The translations under genes and the position numbers were made by a program. From contig JAKCPI010005306.1 of assembly GCA_023213315.1 (NCBI GenBank), positions 1 to 64,000 of the forward strand: DNA of 64,000 bases. The letters run 5' to 3'. Below, piece after piece: positions 43,391 to 54,837 of this stretch. The first letter of the stretch is position 1. Every line of letters begins with the position of its first letter. This stretch comes from Euborellia annulipes. Taxonomy: Eukaryota; Arthropoda; Insecta; Dermaptera; Anisolabididae. The notes beneath the pieces are model-generated. The model saw only the letters and a list, made by a program, of their open reading frames with translations, ran no database searches and was not told where the DNA came from.

Positions 43391-43561
43391 TAGGCTCATT
43401 TCTTTCCTACTTTATTTTGATCACAAACAGACCATTTTGCAGACATTTTTTAGACTTAGGGAACCTCAAAACGTGTATATCCGTCAAAATCTTGGCATCG
43501 AATTTTTGATCTAATACTTTCTCTATATGTAGGCTATTAGATACATAATAAAGAGAAAGTA

Positions 43562-44285
43562 AAAACCAAAGATTCTTTGGGAAAAATATTTGTGTCCTTC
43601 TATCGGTTTCGAATCTTTTTTCAGCCTTCTTCAGGCATATTTCCACCTTTGTGTGATATTTTTATTTCAAGTTATTATACAGTAGTTAACTTGCGCTAAT
43701 TTTTTGTGTTTCTTCGATATACAGTATGTAGACTACTTTACCCACCCTTCACTGTGAATGGCGACCACCAGAACATTTTTTTTATGTCTGTCTTTTTTGT
43801 TTTCTCACTTTATCGGATATCTGATCATCCACTGGACCAGTCTGAATTTTAGAGTTTTCGCTTGCTTAACTAATCTCATTTTTTTACAAGTGTTACATAT
43901 ATTTCTTTTAGATTAGATTTATTTCTTCAATATAACAGAATTTCACTTTTTATTTCATATTTTTTTTATTTATTATCAAAAAAAAAGAAAAAAAAACAAA
44001 ACAATATCGATGAGATGCGCAAAACATTTTTCCAATCGATGATGTATCATGTGACATGTCTGTTCAGTTAATTCAATTTTTTTTTAACAACGTCACTAGT
44101 GAAATATATCGTTGTTATTGTTTCTCGTTTTTCTTGTTTTATTCTGGTATTTTTACTTCAATGGAAAATTTTATGTAATTTGACCAAATTGATAAAATAA
44201 ATTACAAATCTATTAGGGAATTTACTTAATACATTTTTATTAAATCAATTTAATTGGATAAAACAACCGATAAAGATATGGATGA
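43562..44285. other. Unassigned; weak hammerhead-like motif at 43600-43636
   Basis: The minus strand reads CTGAAGA ... GAAACCG at 43636-43600, but the stem between is poor. The rest is AT-rich. Confidence 0.3.
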
Positions 44286-44287
44286 AT

Positions 44288-44588
44288 AAACGATTTTTTT
44301 TAAAATTCAAAAATCAATTATTTTTTAGATGCTCTTTAAAATGTATATTCTCATTTTGCAATTGAAATCTTCTGAAGACCACTTTACTCTTGTACTCCAT
44401 AGAAAAAGATAGGAGATATGGTTGCCATGGCAACAAAATATAAATATTTTGCCATACTTATAAATTTCGTCGGAAACTAAATACATGTCGACACAAAAAA
44501 TCTGGTGAGACAAGCACAGTACACAACTTTCGATTACCGAAGGTAAGAGAAAGTTGTGTGCTGTGCGCCAGTCACACCAGATTTTTTT
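44288..44588 (-). mobile_element. Family A fragment (head half)
   Basis: From TTAAAATTCAAAAATCAATT to a complete head hairpin (44493-44588). The tail half is missing. Confidence 0.85.
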
Positions 44589-45234
44589 CTCTTTGTTTAG
44601 AAAACAAATTTTATTCGAAAAGGGAAGAGAAGGAAAAGAAAAATTTGAATTATTTATAACCCGATAGTTAAAAATAAACTCTTAAAATTTTCAAAAGTTG
44701 TTTTCTGACTAAAGACGACCAAAAAAAAAGGGAAAGAGTTTGGGGTTAGTCGACAAGCACATTAAGCTTTTAAATTGATCCATTTGGAGTAGCAATTTAA
44801 GTAGAGAGACTGACTGGATATTTTATGAGCCGACATGTTTGGCACAAGATATTTTTCCAGATGCATCCAAATATCTTCTTTCTTTGTTTTGTAAACATTC
44901 ATATTTTTACTTTTCTCTTACCTATAGAGGAAGGGAGGGTAATATGGAATACCATAACTTTTTGTGGTTATCGGAAGATTCTGGAAGATGTTAGAAAAAA
45001 TAAGGTCGAACTGAAACAAATTTTTGAGTGTTTTAAACATGTTCTTTGTGGTTTTATGTTTCTAAAAATATTTTAGATACCGATTTTTGAGTAAACAAAA
45101 AAAAGCCCGTTGGCGGGTAATTAGGATTAGGTATTGAGGCGAATATGGAATAAATGTTGTCATGCAGGGTAATAGGGATTATGTTTGCATTTTGAAAGAA
45201 AATCCCAATTAATCACAGGCAGTTAGATCAATGC
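44589..45234. other. Unassigned, with a family A tail scrap at 44905-44930
   Basis: TTTTTACTTTTCTCTTACCT at 44905 is an isolated tail arm. An 84-codon open frame (44825-45076) has no recognised features. Confidence 0.35.
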
Positions 45235-45366
45235 AGTTAGATGATATTCGGATAGCAAATGGTTTAAATAAATGTGCATGAACCCCCTATAATATTTTAT
45301 AAATATAATATGCGTATCGTTGAGGGTTTTTATGGCCTAAGATGCCGAAAAGACCTTAAAAAAATA
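45235..45366 (+). mobile_element. SINE-A variant, 5'-truncated
   Basis: AGCAAATGGTTTAAATAAAT, GCATGAACCCCC, GCGTATCGTTGAGG, then TTATGGCCTAAGATGCCGAA and AAGACCTTAAAAAAA. Its 3' domain (AGATGCCGAAAAGACCTTAAA) is closer to SINE-B at 49000 than to most SINE-A copies. Confidence 0.65.
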
Positions 45367-45454
45367 TTATATACAAATATGTGAAGGCACATTTATTTAT
45401 ACAAATGATTTAAATAAATTCATCGAAATGCTTGAGGTCCGAATCCGCGCCCTC

Positions 45455-45650
45455 GGCTTTTAGATTATCATTATTAAATACCTTCAACATTGTTTGAAGC
45501 ACACTTTACTTATTTTGCCATGTTTAAATTTCACATCTTGAAATCTAATATATGTCGATCCATAAAATCTGGTGCGAAAAGCACAAAAAACAACTTTCAA
45601 TTCGAAGATTAGAGAAAGTTGTGTGCTGTGCGACCAGAGTTAGATTTTAA
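45455..45650 (-). mobile_element. Decayed family A fragment (head end)
   Basis: CATTGTTTGAAGCACACTTT, ATGTCGATCCATAAAATCTG and a worn head ending GTTGTGTGCTGTGCGACCAG. Confidence 0.65.
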
Positions 45651-45749
45651 TTCCAATATTATTAAATCAAAATTCAGCCAATTCCATGAAAAGGTATTTA
45701 AGTGAATACCATCTGATATAATTATACGGTATAATCAGCCAACATTTGT

Positions 45750-46369
45750 ATCATAACTATAGAGAGCGTAAAAAAAGTCTTTCGACTTTTGTCAATTTTG
45801 AGACTTTTCCTGATTTTCTTAGATATCTCCACTGATCTCTCAAAAAGAAACCTTTTTTGAGATTTTCAAAAACAACTTTTGCGACTTTTTTGACGCTTTT
45901 TTGCAAAAACGCTTTTATGACCGACTATTTCTTTCAAATTTTTTAATATAAAGTGCTTTTTTTACTTTCTCTTGCCTGCCTATATATGCCAATATATAGA
46001 GAGAGGAAGTATTAGGTTCATGTCAAAAATACGATTTGAGATTTTCATGGATATACATGTTTTTAGGTCCCCTGAATCCAAAAAAGTGTTTTTCGCGACA
46101 TGGTCTGTCTGTGTGTGTTCAATTGAAAGCATGAGGGAATTGAGCTAGGAGGTTGAAATTTTATATTTCAGTTAGACACCCCCTAGGGCGTGAAAATAAG
46201 TTTTTAATCAAAATCGGCCAAAGAGTACTAATACTTTACTGATGTACTTTTTCAGTGATTTTTTGCCAAAAACAGTCATTTTACCGACTGTTTGGCTAAA
46301 AAAGAATAGACTTTAAAGGCGACTTTTTTCCGAAAATAAGAGACTTTTGTTCCGCTCTCTAATCATAAC
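45750..46369. mobile_element. hAT-type element, about 600 bp, with family A inside
   Basis: ATCATAAC at 45750-45757 repeats at 46362-46369. Ends TAGAGAGCGTAAAAAAAG and, inverted, TAGAGAGCGGAACAAAAG fit the hAT TAGNG signature; two extra bases (TA) sit at the left junction. Internal GACTTTT/AAAAGTC motifs are repeated. A family A fragment is nested at about 45958-46255. Confidence 0.75.
45958..46255 (-). mobile_element. Family A fragment (tail half) nested in hAT element
   Basis: The tail hairpin at 45961-46010 and the body to TGATGTACTTTTTCAG, then hAT sequence resumes. Confidence 0.8.
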
Positions 46370-46522
46370 AAAAGCCTAAAAGCTCAAGTTATCAAAAAGA
46401 TTTTTAAAAAATTCTAAAATATTTTTAACTCTCTTCTCTTTTACAATTTTCACACTAAGCTAATAATCTTTTGCGAATTCTAGGAAATTATTTTTAAATC
46501 TTAAATCTTGACGCAATTTCTG

Positions 46523-46554
<32 letters not shown>

Positions 46555-47884
46555 CTTATAGCCATCTTTATTATGTTCTTCTTTAATAATTAAAAAAAAT
46601 GTTTAATTAAAATAAGATCAAAAAAGCTCTTAACATATTTATTCGCCATGAAAGTTAATTTCTCGTTTGATTCAAGAGGATAGTTTCCAATTAGGAACAT
46701 GTTAGAAAGTCACAAACAGCAACACGATTTGTTTTTATTTATTTATTTTTTTTTTACACGACATTAAAAGCTTCCCCTTCTCTCTACTTTTTCATATTTT
46801 TTTTCCCTCAAGTCACAAAGTCCTTTGTTTTAAAGGACAAATTCTGTTCTCTGTTCAATATTTCACTATAAACGAAGCCGCTTACAACTCTGGCAGTTCA
46901 TCTATCACTCTAGAAATTTGATCCGCAAAAGCATTGCGTCATTAGTCTCGGGCCTTAAATCGGCCCTCCAGCTACATCTGTCCAAGGGTTATTTCTTTTT
47001 TATTCCCAATCCTAAGGGAAGAAAAAAAAAACACCTACAAAACAAAAAATTCCATTGCCTTAATTGGATTTAATATGAAGGTCAATTATTTCGGACTTTA
47101 ATTTAGTTTATACGTATTTCTTGCTAGATAACAATGTATTGTAGGATTTATTTATTTTTAATTCCATGTACTAAAGAAATATTGTAATCGCAAAAAATTT
47201 AGAAGTCCAGATTTCAATGAAAATATCACTGAATTAGGCCTATTTTGACTAGTTTCGTCGTGATGTCTTTACGAATATTTATGTATCTTGCATAACTCAA
47301 AAACGACTAGCTGTACTATACTTAAATTATTTTTAAATACGAAACTAAGAATGATCGTGGCGAAAGTCCGAAATTCAACAATTCGAGAAAAGGCGTTTGA
47401 AAGTTTTATAAACATATATTAATACATTTAAATAGCCGGGCAACAAATTTATTATTATTATTTGAAATTCCTATCTGGATCTCTGTTTATTTACCCGAGG
47501 TGCTTCCGTGCACAAAGACACACACCTCAAACCCAACCGGCCTCTGACCGTAGCCATCTACCGGCACCACGGGAAGTTACATTATTTCCTATCTCTCCTG
47601 CGTTCGTTTCTAGCTCTTGAACTAATCCTTATTTCTGGTTCCACCCGGTTCCTTTTATCCAACCTCTTCTATGCTATGGAGGATGTCCTAGTTGAGGAGG
47701 CCAGAATCTATAGCAAAGAAGGGAAACATATTTTCACCACTTTGACACTCAAAAAAGAGAAGACATTTTAACATTTGGTAGGCTTAACTCAAAAATTGGA
47801 TTTTCGGACTTTAGCCACTATGTTTCTCAGCAGACAATTTGAGGTCCATTTATACAATTTAATATACAAATGATTTAAATAAAT
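46370..47884. other. Unassigned; balanced patch at 46830-47060
   Basis: A T-run at 46521-46550 and a balanced, repeat-free patch (46830-47060). An 87-codon plus-strand frame (47508-47771) begins MHKDTHLKPN and has no recognised domain. I do not call it a gene. Confidence 0.35.
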
Positions 47885-48183
47885 TTTAAGAATTTTTAGA
47901 TGCTCTTTAAAATGTATATTCTCATTTTGTCATTGAAATTTTCTGAAGACCACTTACTCTTGTACTTCATAGGAAGGATAGGAGAAATGGCTGCCATGGT
48001 AACAAAATATAAATATTTTCCCATACTAATAAATTTGACATCTTGAATTCTAATATATCGGCGGAAACTAAATAGCCCTATAAGTCGACACGAAAAATCT
48101 TGAGTGACAATCACAGAACACAACTTTCATTTACCGAAGGTAAAAGAAAGTTGTGTGCTGTGTGACAGTCTCACCATATTTTT
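47885..48183 (-). mobile_element. Family A fragment (head half)
   Basis: From TTTAGATGCTCTTTAAAATG to a mutated head (GACAGTCTCACCATATTTTT). Confidence 0.8.
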
Positions 48184-48945
48184 TTCAAATATAGGCTATA
48201 TGTTTCTATATAAACCCTAAATGGCCGAGAGGGCAAATTAAAAAAATTCTATAATCGTTGAAACCAATGGCAGCATATTCCCAGGGGAAAGGCCAACTAT
48301 CCTCTCCTGGAGTTAAAAACATCGACAAATTCTCTATGAAATATTTTAATAAAGTCATTAATAAAAAAAAAAAAAAAAAATAAATAATAAATTTAAATAA
48401 GTTGAAAGCTTCCCTTTTTACTATATTTTCCAACACAAATCGATTCCCTTAAAAATGTATATATTTATTCTGAATACTAAACTATAATTATGAACATATC
48501 ATATAAATAATTATCATTTCGGAATCTGTATAACTTATTTATTCAAAAATTTTATTCACATATTTTCCACTGGTACATATTCTATAAAATAAATGATGAG
48601 TCATCCTATGATGACCGATGGTGCTCTCATATGATTATCAAGTCAACATTGAAATCCTCTATTTATTTTCGCATACACACACACACATTCACATACCCAC
48701 ACATAAACAAACTCACGCTTTTACATTTGCCCATTATACCAGTATTCCAATGCATTCATGTTTAAACAGGCCATCAATCCGTTGGCTTCCGGATTTACGT
48801 GGCGTTGAAATTTTTAATTTACCAACATTTTTTTTTTTTTTTTTTTTAATTTTAAATATATCCGTTTGATTTGATGATTGTTTATGTTTTAATATTATAA
48901 GTTCAAATCAAATAATTTTTTTTTATTAAATTAAAACACCAATTT
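48184..48945. other. Unassigned AT-rich sequence
   Basis: An A-run at 48363-48380, a CA microsatellite at 48674-48690 and a T-run at 48828-48846. No gene recognised. Confidence 0.35.
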
Positions 48946-48954
48946 TTTTTTTGT

Positions 48955-49060
48955 TTCGAACGATAAAAATTTATTTCAAATCCTAATCAATAGAAATAAA
49001 TAAGGACGAGGTCTAAATGGCCCCAGATGCCGAAAATGACCTTAAATAAATTAGAATTAG
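48955..49060 (+). mobile_element. SINE-B 3' part
   Basis: GAAATAAATAAGGACGAGGT, CTAAATGGCCCCAGATGCCG and AAAATGACCTTAAATAAATT. The same set occurs at 61712-61793 and inverted at 56083-56160. The GCCGAAAA-GAC core is shared with SINE-A. Confidence 0.6.
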
Positions 49061-51044
49061 AAACATCACTTTTTCATAAAAATAGGAAACGATTTTTAAC
49101 TTAACTTCACCCACCCCGCTGTATCCGAGACTTTATAGGATCTTAATATATATAGGCCTATATATTAAATTGTGTTATAATAATGGCAATTGGCAACTTG
49201 GGGACGTTTCACACTTTGATTCCTCGAGGCCACCCACCCGAGAATCTGCCTTGCTTGGCAATGTATGTTTGCAAAGATCTTGTTGTCTGTCGCTCTACTC
49301 TGTTGCCAAGTAACCCAGTTAACAACGGTACTTAAATAACCTATATTTCACTAAGCTACTTTTCACGCTTTATGCTCGTTTAGAAAATAAATTTATTATT
49401 TACATGTATATACACGTACATTTAAATCGCTTGTTTTCTTCATTCCTGGCCCACACTAAAAAAGAAATTTTGTCCTTTCTTTTAGATAAATAATTTGGGA
49501 CCTCTTAACCCTCCTTAAAAAAATTTTTGGAGGGGGATAGGCGAAAATGCCCCAGGGTATATGTATATGAATACTATAGTGTGTGTACAGATAAAACCTT
49601 TTATACATATAATGGCAAAACAACAAAATGAGCGTGACTTCTAGGTGCAATCTTTTTTTGCCCTATGCTATATACAACATATGTATGATGAACCATCGTA
49701 TTGAGCCCCCCATGCACTAGACTTAAAAAGGAGAAATTTTACTTGTTTATTTTATTTATGCTAATAAGAAATAGGCCTATTAAATGGCTCTTTTAATTAA
49801 AAATTAAAATGGGCTGAAATATAATTAAATAGTAGATCACTTTACCCCTTCCCCCACTTGTGCGATAAGAGTCATAGTTCTTCAGCTTTATTTTCACATT
49901 GACATACATAATTTATCAGAATAAAAAAATAAAAAATATCGACTCAAAAATTATTGTGTGGCAGTACATTACATTACTTTTTCTTATTTAGCCAAGAGAA
50001 AGTTGCTTGGTGTTTTTCTATTACACACATCAGATTTTTAATATATCCCCAAGTGAGGAAAACTCTAATTAAATTAAAACCTTTGCAAAATGAGGATTTC
50101 ATAAATGCCATTAATTTCTCGTACGCTACGTTTTATCTTTTATTGATTAGATTTATTCATGAGATTTTTTTACTTTTTTTTTTTACTTTAACAAAAAACT
50201 TTTCTTCTTATTCATATTTTTCTTTATTAATTTTCTTTTTATTTATTTATTTATCCTTTAGGAGCAATGATGCCTTTAAGCGTCTTTCTCTCTTCTTTCT
50301 CAACTTTAATAATAGAATGCTTCTTTTTTTTTTCTTTTAAATCAATTTCGATGTTACGCCAAAAAGAAGCTTTATTTTTTAATAATTTTTTTTTTTCATA
50401 AAATCTCTATTTTTTAATTAAATGATAAGGTGATAAAAATATCCCTGGATGATCTTTATGTCTTGATTCTAAAAAAATTAACTATGGAAGAATTCATTTT
50501 GATTGTTTCTTAATCAAGGAGCTTATTTTCAACTCTGTGTAATTTATGCCCTAGGCAACATTTTTAACTTTTGGACAAAGCCCACTTTAGTTATGTACGT
50601 CAAAATATTTTTCAATTAAAAAGATGTTAAGTGGAGCAAATGGATCTGCTGGTTCCATTTTTCCAGACCTCTAATAAATTATTTTCGATGAGGCAACGAT
50701 GACTATTAGACTTTACCAATATATCAATATTAATGTAGAGAAATTCCTATTGGTGGGCACGTCATACCTACCCCTTAATTCTCAGGACCATCCATAGCTG
50801 CTTGATCTTGCTTATTGACAAAGATATTGGTGGCTATTGTTATTTCCTCAGGCCGGATCGCAAAACAAATAAAACATTCTAATTTTTGGCAATGAGATAG
50901 TGAATAATTAATTATTAATATAGTAGTGTATTGGCTCTTTGGCGAATTAAATAGAAATTTTCAAAAATTAATAATTTGAGCATGGAATTGTTATATAATT
51001 TATTATTTTCTCTTACCTAAGTAGTTGAATCCCGATAAATCGTA
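49061..51044. other. Unassigned, AT-rich, with a decayed family A head near 49990-50035
   Basis: TTATTTAGCCAAGAGAAAGT to CACACATCAGATTTTT at about 49985-50038 is a worn head. A long open frame at 49954-50340 is Phe/Leu-rich because of T-runs. No gene recognised. Confidence 0.35.
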
Positions 51045-51045
51045 T

Positions 51046-51290
51046 TTCTTTTTTTTTTTTTTTTTTAAACATTCACACTTTTTTCTCATTCACACTCACA
51101 CTCACACACACATTCACACAGTCTTTTCGGCAACTTAGGCCATTTAAGAATTTGACGATAACCGTTGTAATATAATATTATCTATTATGGGTTCAGGCAT
51201 TTCTATTTAAGCCATCTGGTATCCAGATGGCAAATAAAATCATCGGACTGCCTGGGTCCGAACCCGCGACGTTGGTACAGTGCCGTGATT
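51046..51290 (-). mobile_element. SINE-A, near full length
   Basis: A T-run, CACACTCACACTCACAC, CTTTTCGGCAACTTAGGCC, CGATAACCGTTG, TTCAGGCATTTCTATTTAAG, the ATCTGGTATCCAGAT palindrome and the B box (GGGTCCGAACCCGCG). The head is cut off before the A box. Confidence 0.8.
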
Positions 51291-51441
51291 CAGGGGGAGA
51301 CGAATTATTGGGATTCTACTGTGTATTTAATAGGTTATCTATACATTTAGAATATTGAAATCGTGTCCAAAATTCTATGACGAGCTTTTAATGGAAATAC
51401 ACTTTTTGAGGATTCCGCAAAATGGTCTCCGTGTGTGTGAT

Positions 51442-52132
51442 CAAAAAATCTGGTGTGACTGGTAGAACAGCACACAACTTTCTCTTACTCTTGTCTGTGT
51501 TGTCACATCAGAAGATGTAAAATTTATTAGTATGGGAAAATTATATTTATATTTTGTTACCAGTATATTTGCAACCATTTCTCCTCTTTCCTATGAAGTA
51601 CAAGAGTAAAGTGGTCTTCATGAGATTTCAATGGCAAAATGAGAATATCCATTTTAAAGAGAATTAAAAATAATTGATTTTTGAATTATAATCAAAATCG
51701 TTGAAGCGAATTTGGGAAAATCGAAAAAAAACTGAAAAAGTACATCAGTAAAGTACTAGTACTCTTTGGCCGATTTCGTTCAAAAGCTTCGTGTCATGTC
51801 CAGGAGGGGGTACCTAATTTAAATATAAAATTTCAACCTCTTTTGGTTCTTGAGATATTTAGTTCCCAGACAGACACACACACACACACACGAGAGACAA
51901 ACACCCAGACAGACCATGTTGCGAAAACCTCTTTTTTGGATTCAGGGGTTTCTGATGTAGGAAATATATATACTATATACTGGTATGTCTCGAAAAATCT
52001 GTTGGAACAGCACATGACATCGGTTACCGAAGTTGTGTTCTGTACGTTCAGTCACACCAGATTTTTTCCTTGCTTGGATATTTTAAACTTGAATTCAAAA
52101 TGCAAAATGGAATTATAAATAAGAGAAAGTAA
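51442..52132 (+). mobile_element. Family A copy with rearranged tail
   Basis: A head with shortened inner stem (51445-51510), body and a long CA microsatellite (51880-51892). After TTTGGATTCAGGGG the sequence switches to a second head-like hairpin (51990-52065) and a short TAAGAGAAAGTAAAAATT end. It looks like a fusion of two copies. Confidence 0.7.
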
Positions 52133-52134
52133 AA

Positions 52135-52815
52135 ATTGAACGGGATGGATAAACGAAACGAACAGACGCTAGTGAATTATTAAAACTACTTATTTCCGGG
52201 CATTATAAACTATGCATTTATCCACGAAAATTTTCCTCCTAAAATGAGAGGCGATATCGTTTTAAAGTTTTAGGCTAACTATTAATATTAATAGTTATTA
52301 AATGTTAAAATCTTTATTTCAATAATTGTGAAAAATTCCTAATTTCAATTCTAATTTTTCTTTCTACTGTATTTTGTTCTCATGATGAGATTCCGCTCAA
52401 AAAAGGAGAGATTTCTAAAAGACATTTGAAACTCGAACTTAATTTAATCCAGTTTAATGACATATACCAACGACATACTCGTACTATTTCTCAAAGAACG
52501 AACGCTACGCTCACTTGTCTTCTAAGATTAACGCAAATCCTTCCTTTATTTAACCCAAATTAACTTAGGTACTTTACAGAAAGAAGTAAGATTTCTTTCA
52601 ATTCAATTCAAAAGATAAGAATAATTATTCCTTGATAAGGATAGAATTTTTTTGCCTCTAAGTACTAATTTATTATTTTAAACACTAGCCTACTTTCCTA
52701 AGGATATTCAATAAATTAATTTTTGTATCTTTAACATTTATTTATTAATGGGAATCTTTTGATGAAAACTTTAAAGTGCGACAAACGGGCGGACATGCAT
52801 TTTATTATATTTAGT
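52135..52815. other. Unassigned AT-rich sequence
   Basis: No recognised repeat or gene. Confidence 0.35.
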
Positions 52816-52818
52816 ACT

Positions 52819-52937
52819 AGACGCAAAGCCCCGCCTTCGGCGGAGCTTTCTCAAGGGAGCTGCGCCCCTGGACCCCTTGCTCGCCTACTTATATACATAC
52901 CGGTACATACATTTTCCCTTTTCATTTTTATATGTAG
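52819..52937 (-). mobile_element. Mini-Helitron-like element, about 118 bp
   Basis: On the minus strand it starts TCTACATATAAAAATGAAAA. It ends with a perfect small hairpin (CCGCC-GAA-GGCGG), then GGGCTTTGCGTCTAG before T. 5' TC, and a 3' hairpin about 11 bases before CTAG/T, are the Helitron end rules. Element D contains a related 5' segment at 33722-33770 and inverted near 37210-37250. Confidence 0.55.
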
Positions 52938-53110
52938 AGATTATTTTAGCGGTTAATTATTCATGAACTTAAGATTTTTGTGAATCATATCCTTTCCGGT
53001 ACTCTCCCGGTACACAGACAAAAATTTACGCCGATATTTTAGAATTCAAAATGTAAATAAATAAAAAAAATCGTAAACATGGGTAAATATTTATATTTTG
53101 TTACCATGGC
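52938..53110. repeat. Segment shared with the middle of element D
   Basis: TTAACGGTTAATTATTCATGAAC-type sequence (in parts), ATATCCTTTCCGG, CACAGACAAAAATTTACGCC and ATGTAAATAAATAAAAAAAA also occur at 33540-33720 and 37260-37440. Its right part (GGTAAATATTTATATTTTGT) is family A body. Confidence 0.65.
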
Positions 53111-53215
53111 GCTATCCCTGAGACCTGATTGGTTGTTTCCACATCGGACACCCTCTTAGCCTTTATATATAAGTATGATATGATTGTTATTTCATCTTCA
53201 TATCGATACCATCCT
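53111..53215 (+). promoter_or_regulatory. Possible pol II promoter
   Basis: An inverted CCAAT box (CTGATTGGTTG, 53125-53135) precedes a TATA-like CCTTTATATATAAG (53159-53172) by about 30 bp. TTTCATCTTCATATCG lies some 20-30 bp downstream. No linked gene is visible, so it may be chance or an old LTR. Confidence 0.22.
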
Positions 53216-53286
53216 GGGGTACAGCGACTTTATTGGCAGAATTAAGATTTATTCCAATAAGGAAATTATTTATCTGTGCATTATTT

Positions 53287-53390
53287 TTTTCTCTTACCAT
53301 ATATTAATATATTGATATATGTAATTAGGGAGAAAGTATTGGGTTTATGTAAACGATTTAATGTCGAGATTTTGATGGAGTTCCCTGAGT
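53287..53390 (-). mobile_element. Family A tail fragment
   Basis: The tail hairpin TTTCTCTTACC ... GGGAGAAAGTATTGG with GATGTCGAGATTTTGATGGA. It meets a plus-strand head at 53391. Confidence 0.7.
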
Positions 53391-54412
53391 TCAAAAATCT
53401 GATGTGATTGGTCGCACTGCACACAACTTTCTTTTATCAAAGATAAGGCTGTGCTTGTCACACCAGATTTTTTGTGTTGACATCTATATTTAGTTTCCGC
53501 CGATATATTAAAATTCAAGATGTAAAATGTAAAATCTGGTGTGACTGGCGCACAGCACACAACTTTCTCTTACCTTCGGTAATAGAAAGTTGTGTACTGT
53601 GCTTGTCACACCAGATTTTTGTGTCGACATGTATTTAGTTTCCGACAGTAGGGTACAATTGAATTCAAGATCTAAAATTTTTAAGTATGGGAAAATATTT
53701 ATATTTTGATACCATGGCAACCATTTCTCCTATCTTTTCTATGGAGTACAAGAGTAAAGTGGTCTTCAGAAGATTTCAATCACAAAATGAGAATATACAT
53801 TTTATAGAGAATCTAAAAAATAATTGATTTTTGAATTTTAAAAAAAATCGTTGGAGCAAATTTTGAGAAAATCGAAAAAAACTGAAAAAGTGAATCAGTA
53901 AAGTGCTAGTACTTTTTGGTCGATTTTGTTCAAAAGCTTCGTGTCACGTCCCATGGGGGTGCCTAACTTAAATATAAAATTTCAACTTCCTAGCTCTTTT
54001 CGTTCTTGAGATATTTTGTTACAGAACACACACAGACACACAGACACACACACACACAGACAGACCATGTCGCGAAAACCCGACTTTTTTGGATTCAGGG
54101 GACCTCAAAACGTGAAGATCCATCAAAATCTCGACATCGATTTTTTGACATGAATCCAATACTTTCTCTCTATATATATATTACAGATATACATAGGTAA
54201 GAGAAAGTAATAAGCATGGGATAATATTTATATTTTGTTTCCATAGCAACCATTTCTCCTATCTTTTCCTATGATGTACAAAAGTAAAGTGTGCTTCAAA
54301 AGATTTCAATGGCAAAATGAGAATATACATTTTAAAGAGCATCTAAAAAATAATTGATTTTTGAATTTTAATCAAAATCGTTGGTGCAAATTTTGAGAAA
54401 ATCCAAAAAAAC
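53391..54412 (+). mobile_element. Older family A copy split by a younger one
   Basis: The worn head and first body segment (53391-53531) and the rest of the body (54219-54412) belong together. The younger full copy sits between. The older copy ends at GAGAAAATCCAAAAAAACTG with the tail missing. Confidence 0.85.
53532..54218 (+). mobile_element. Family A, full-length young copy nested in family A
   Basis: A complete head hairpin (53533-53618), body, CA microsatellite (54024-54060) and tail hairpin, ending GGTAAGAGAAAGTAA. The host reads AAGATGTAAAATGT / TAAGCATGGGA, which is contiguous in other copies. Confidence 0.9.
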
Positions 54413-54775
54413 TGGTTATTATTTTTTCTTTCTTTCTTGTACAAGTTTATGTTGTTGGCACTTTTCCTACTCACAAGTCAATGATTCAATCCGCGTGGAT
54501 GGTGACCACAAGTTACCCGAGATAATGCTCTCTTTCCACATCCCATTCTCAAGGACCCTTGCTAATCTTCCACTGAGAAAAATTAGTTTTCTTTTTCCAT
54601 TGATGGTTGGCATTAATGATTAAATAAATATTTTTGCCATTTCAGGCAATCAATCCCCTTTCTATATTAAAATTCTATACTAAAATGAATTCCTAACTAA
54701 TAGTAGAGACTTTCAGAAGAGAATTGCCTTGGATTATATTCTACAACAAGACTAATACCCGTATTATAGTCATTG
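54413..54775. other. Unassigned sequence of mixed composition
   Basis: 54430-54600 is balanced and repeat-free, with an 80-codon plus frame crossing from family A into it. No recognised domain. Confidence 0.35.
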
Positions 54776-54837
54776 TTGAGGAACAAGGAATCCTTATCTA
54801 TATAAATGTATAGATATAAGGATTCCTTCTTCCTCAA
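54776..54837. ncRNA. 62-nt imperfect hairpin, miRNA-precursor-like
   Basis: TTGAGGAACAAGGAATCCTT ... AAGGATTCCTTCTTCCTCAA: arms of about 27 nt with very few mismatches and a loop of about 8 nt. Size and pairing fit an animal pre-miRNA, but it could equally be a tiny inverted-repeat element. No second copy was seen in the window. Confidence 0.3.

Larger units (their letters stand above)
42615..43561 (+). mobile_element. Family A copy with CCCG-ended element and SINE-A nested
   Basis: Head 42615-42711, then insert 42714-43138, then body 43139-43265, then SINE-A (43270-43390), then a shortened body and tail hairpin to GAGAAAGTAAAAA (43561). The collinear pieces prove three insertion layers. Confidence 0.8.

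Noticed and set aside
49954..50340. 128-codon open frame rich in Phe and Leu
   Set aside because: Created by T-runs in AT-rich DNA. No start context, no motif, no neighbouring exon.
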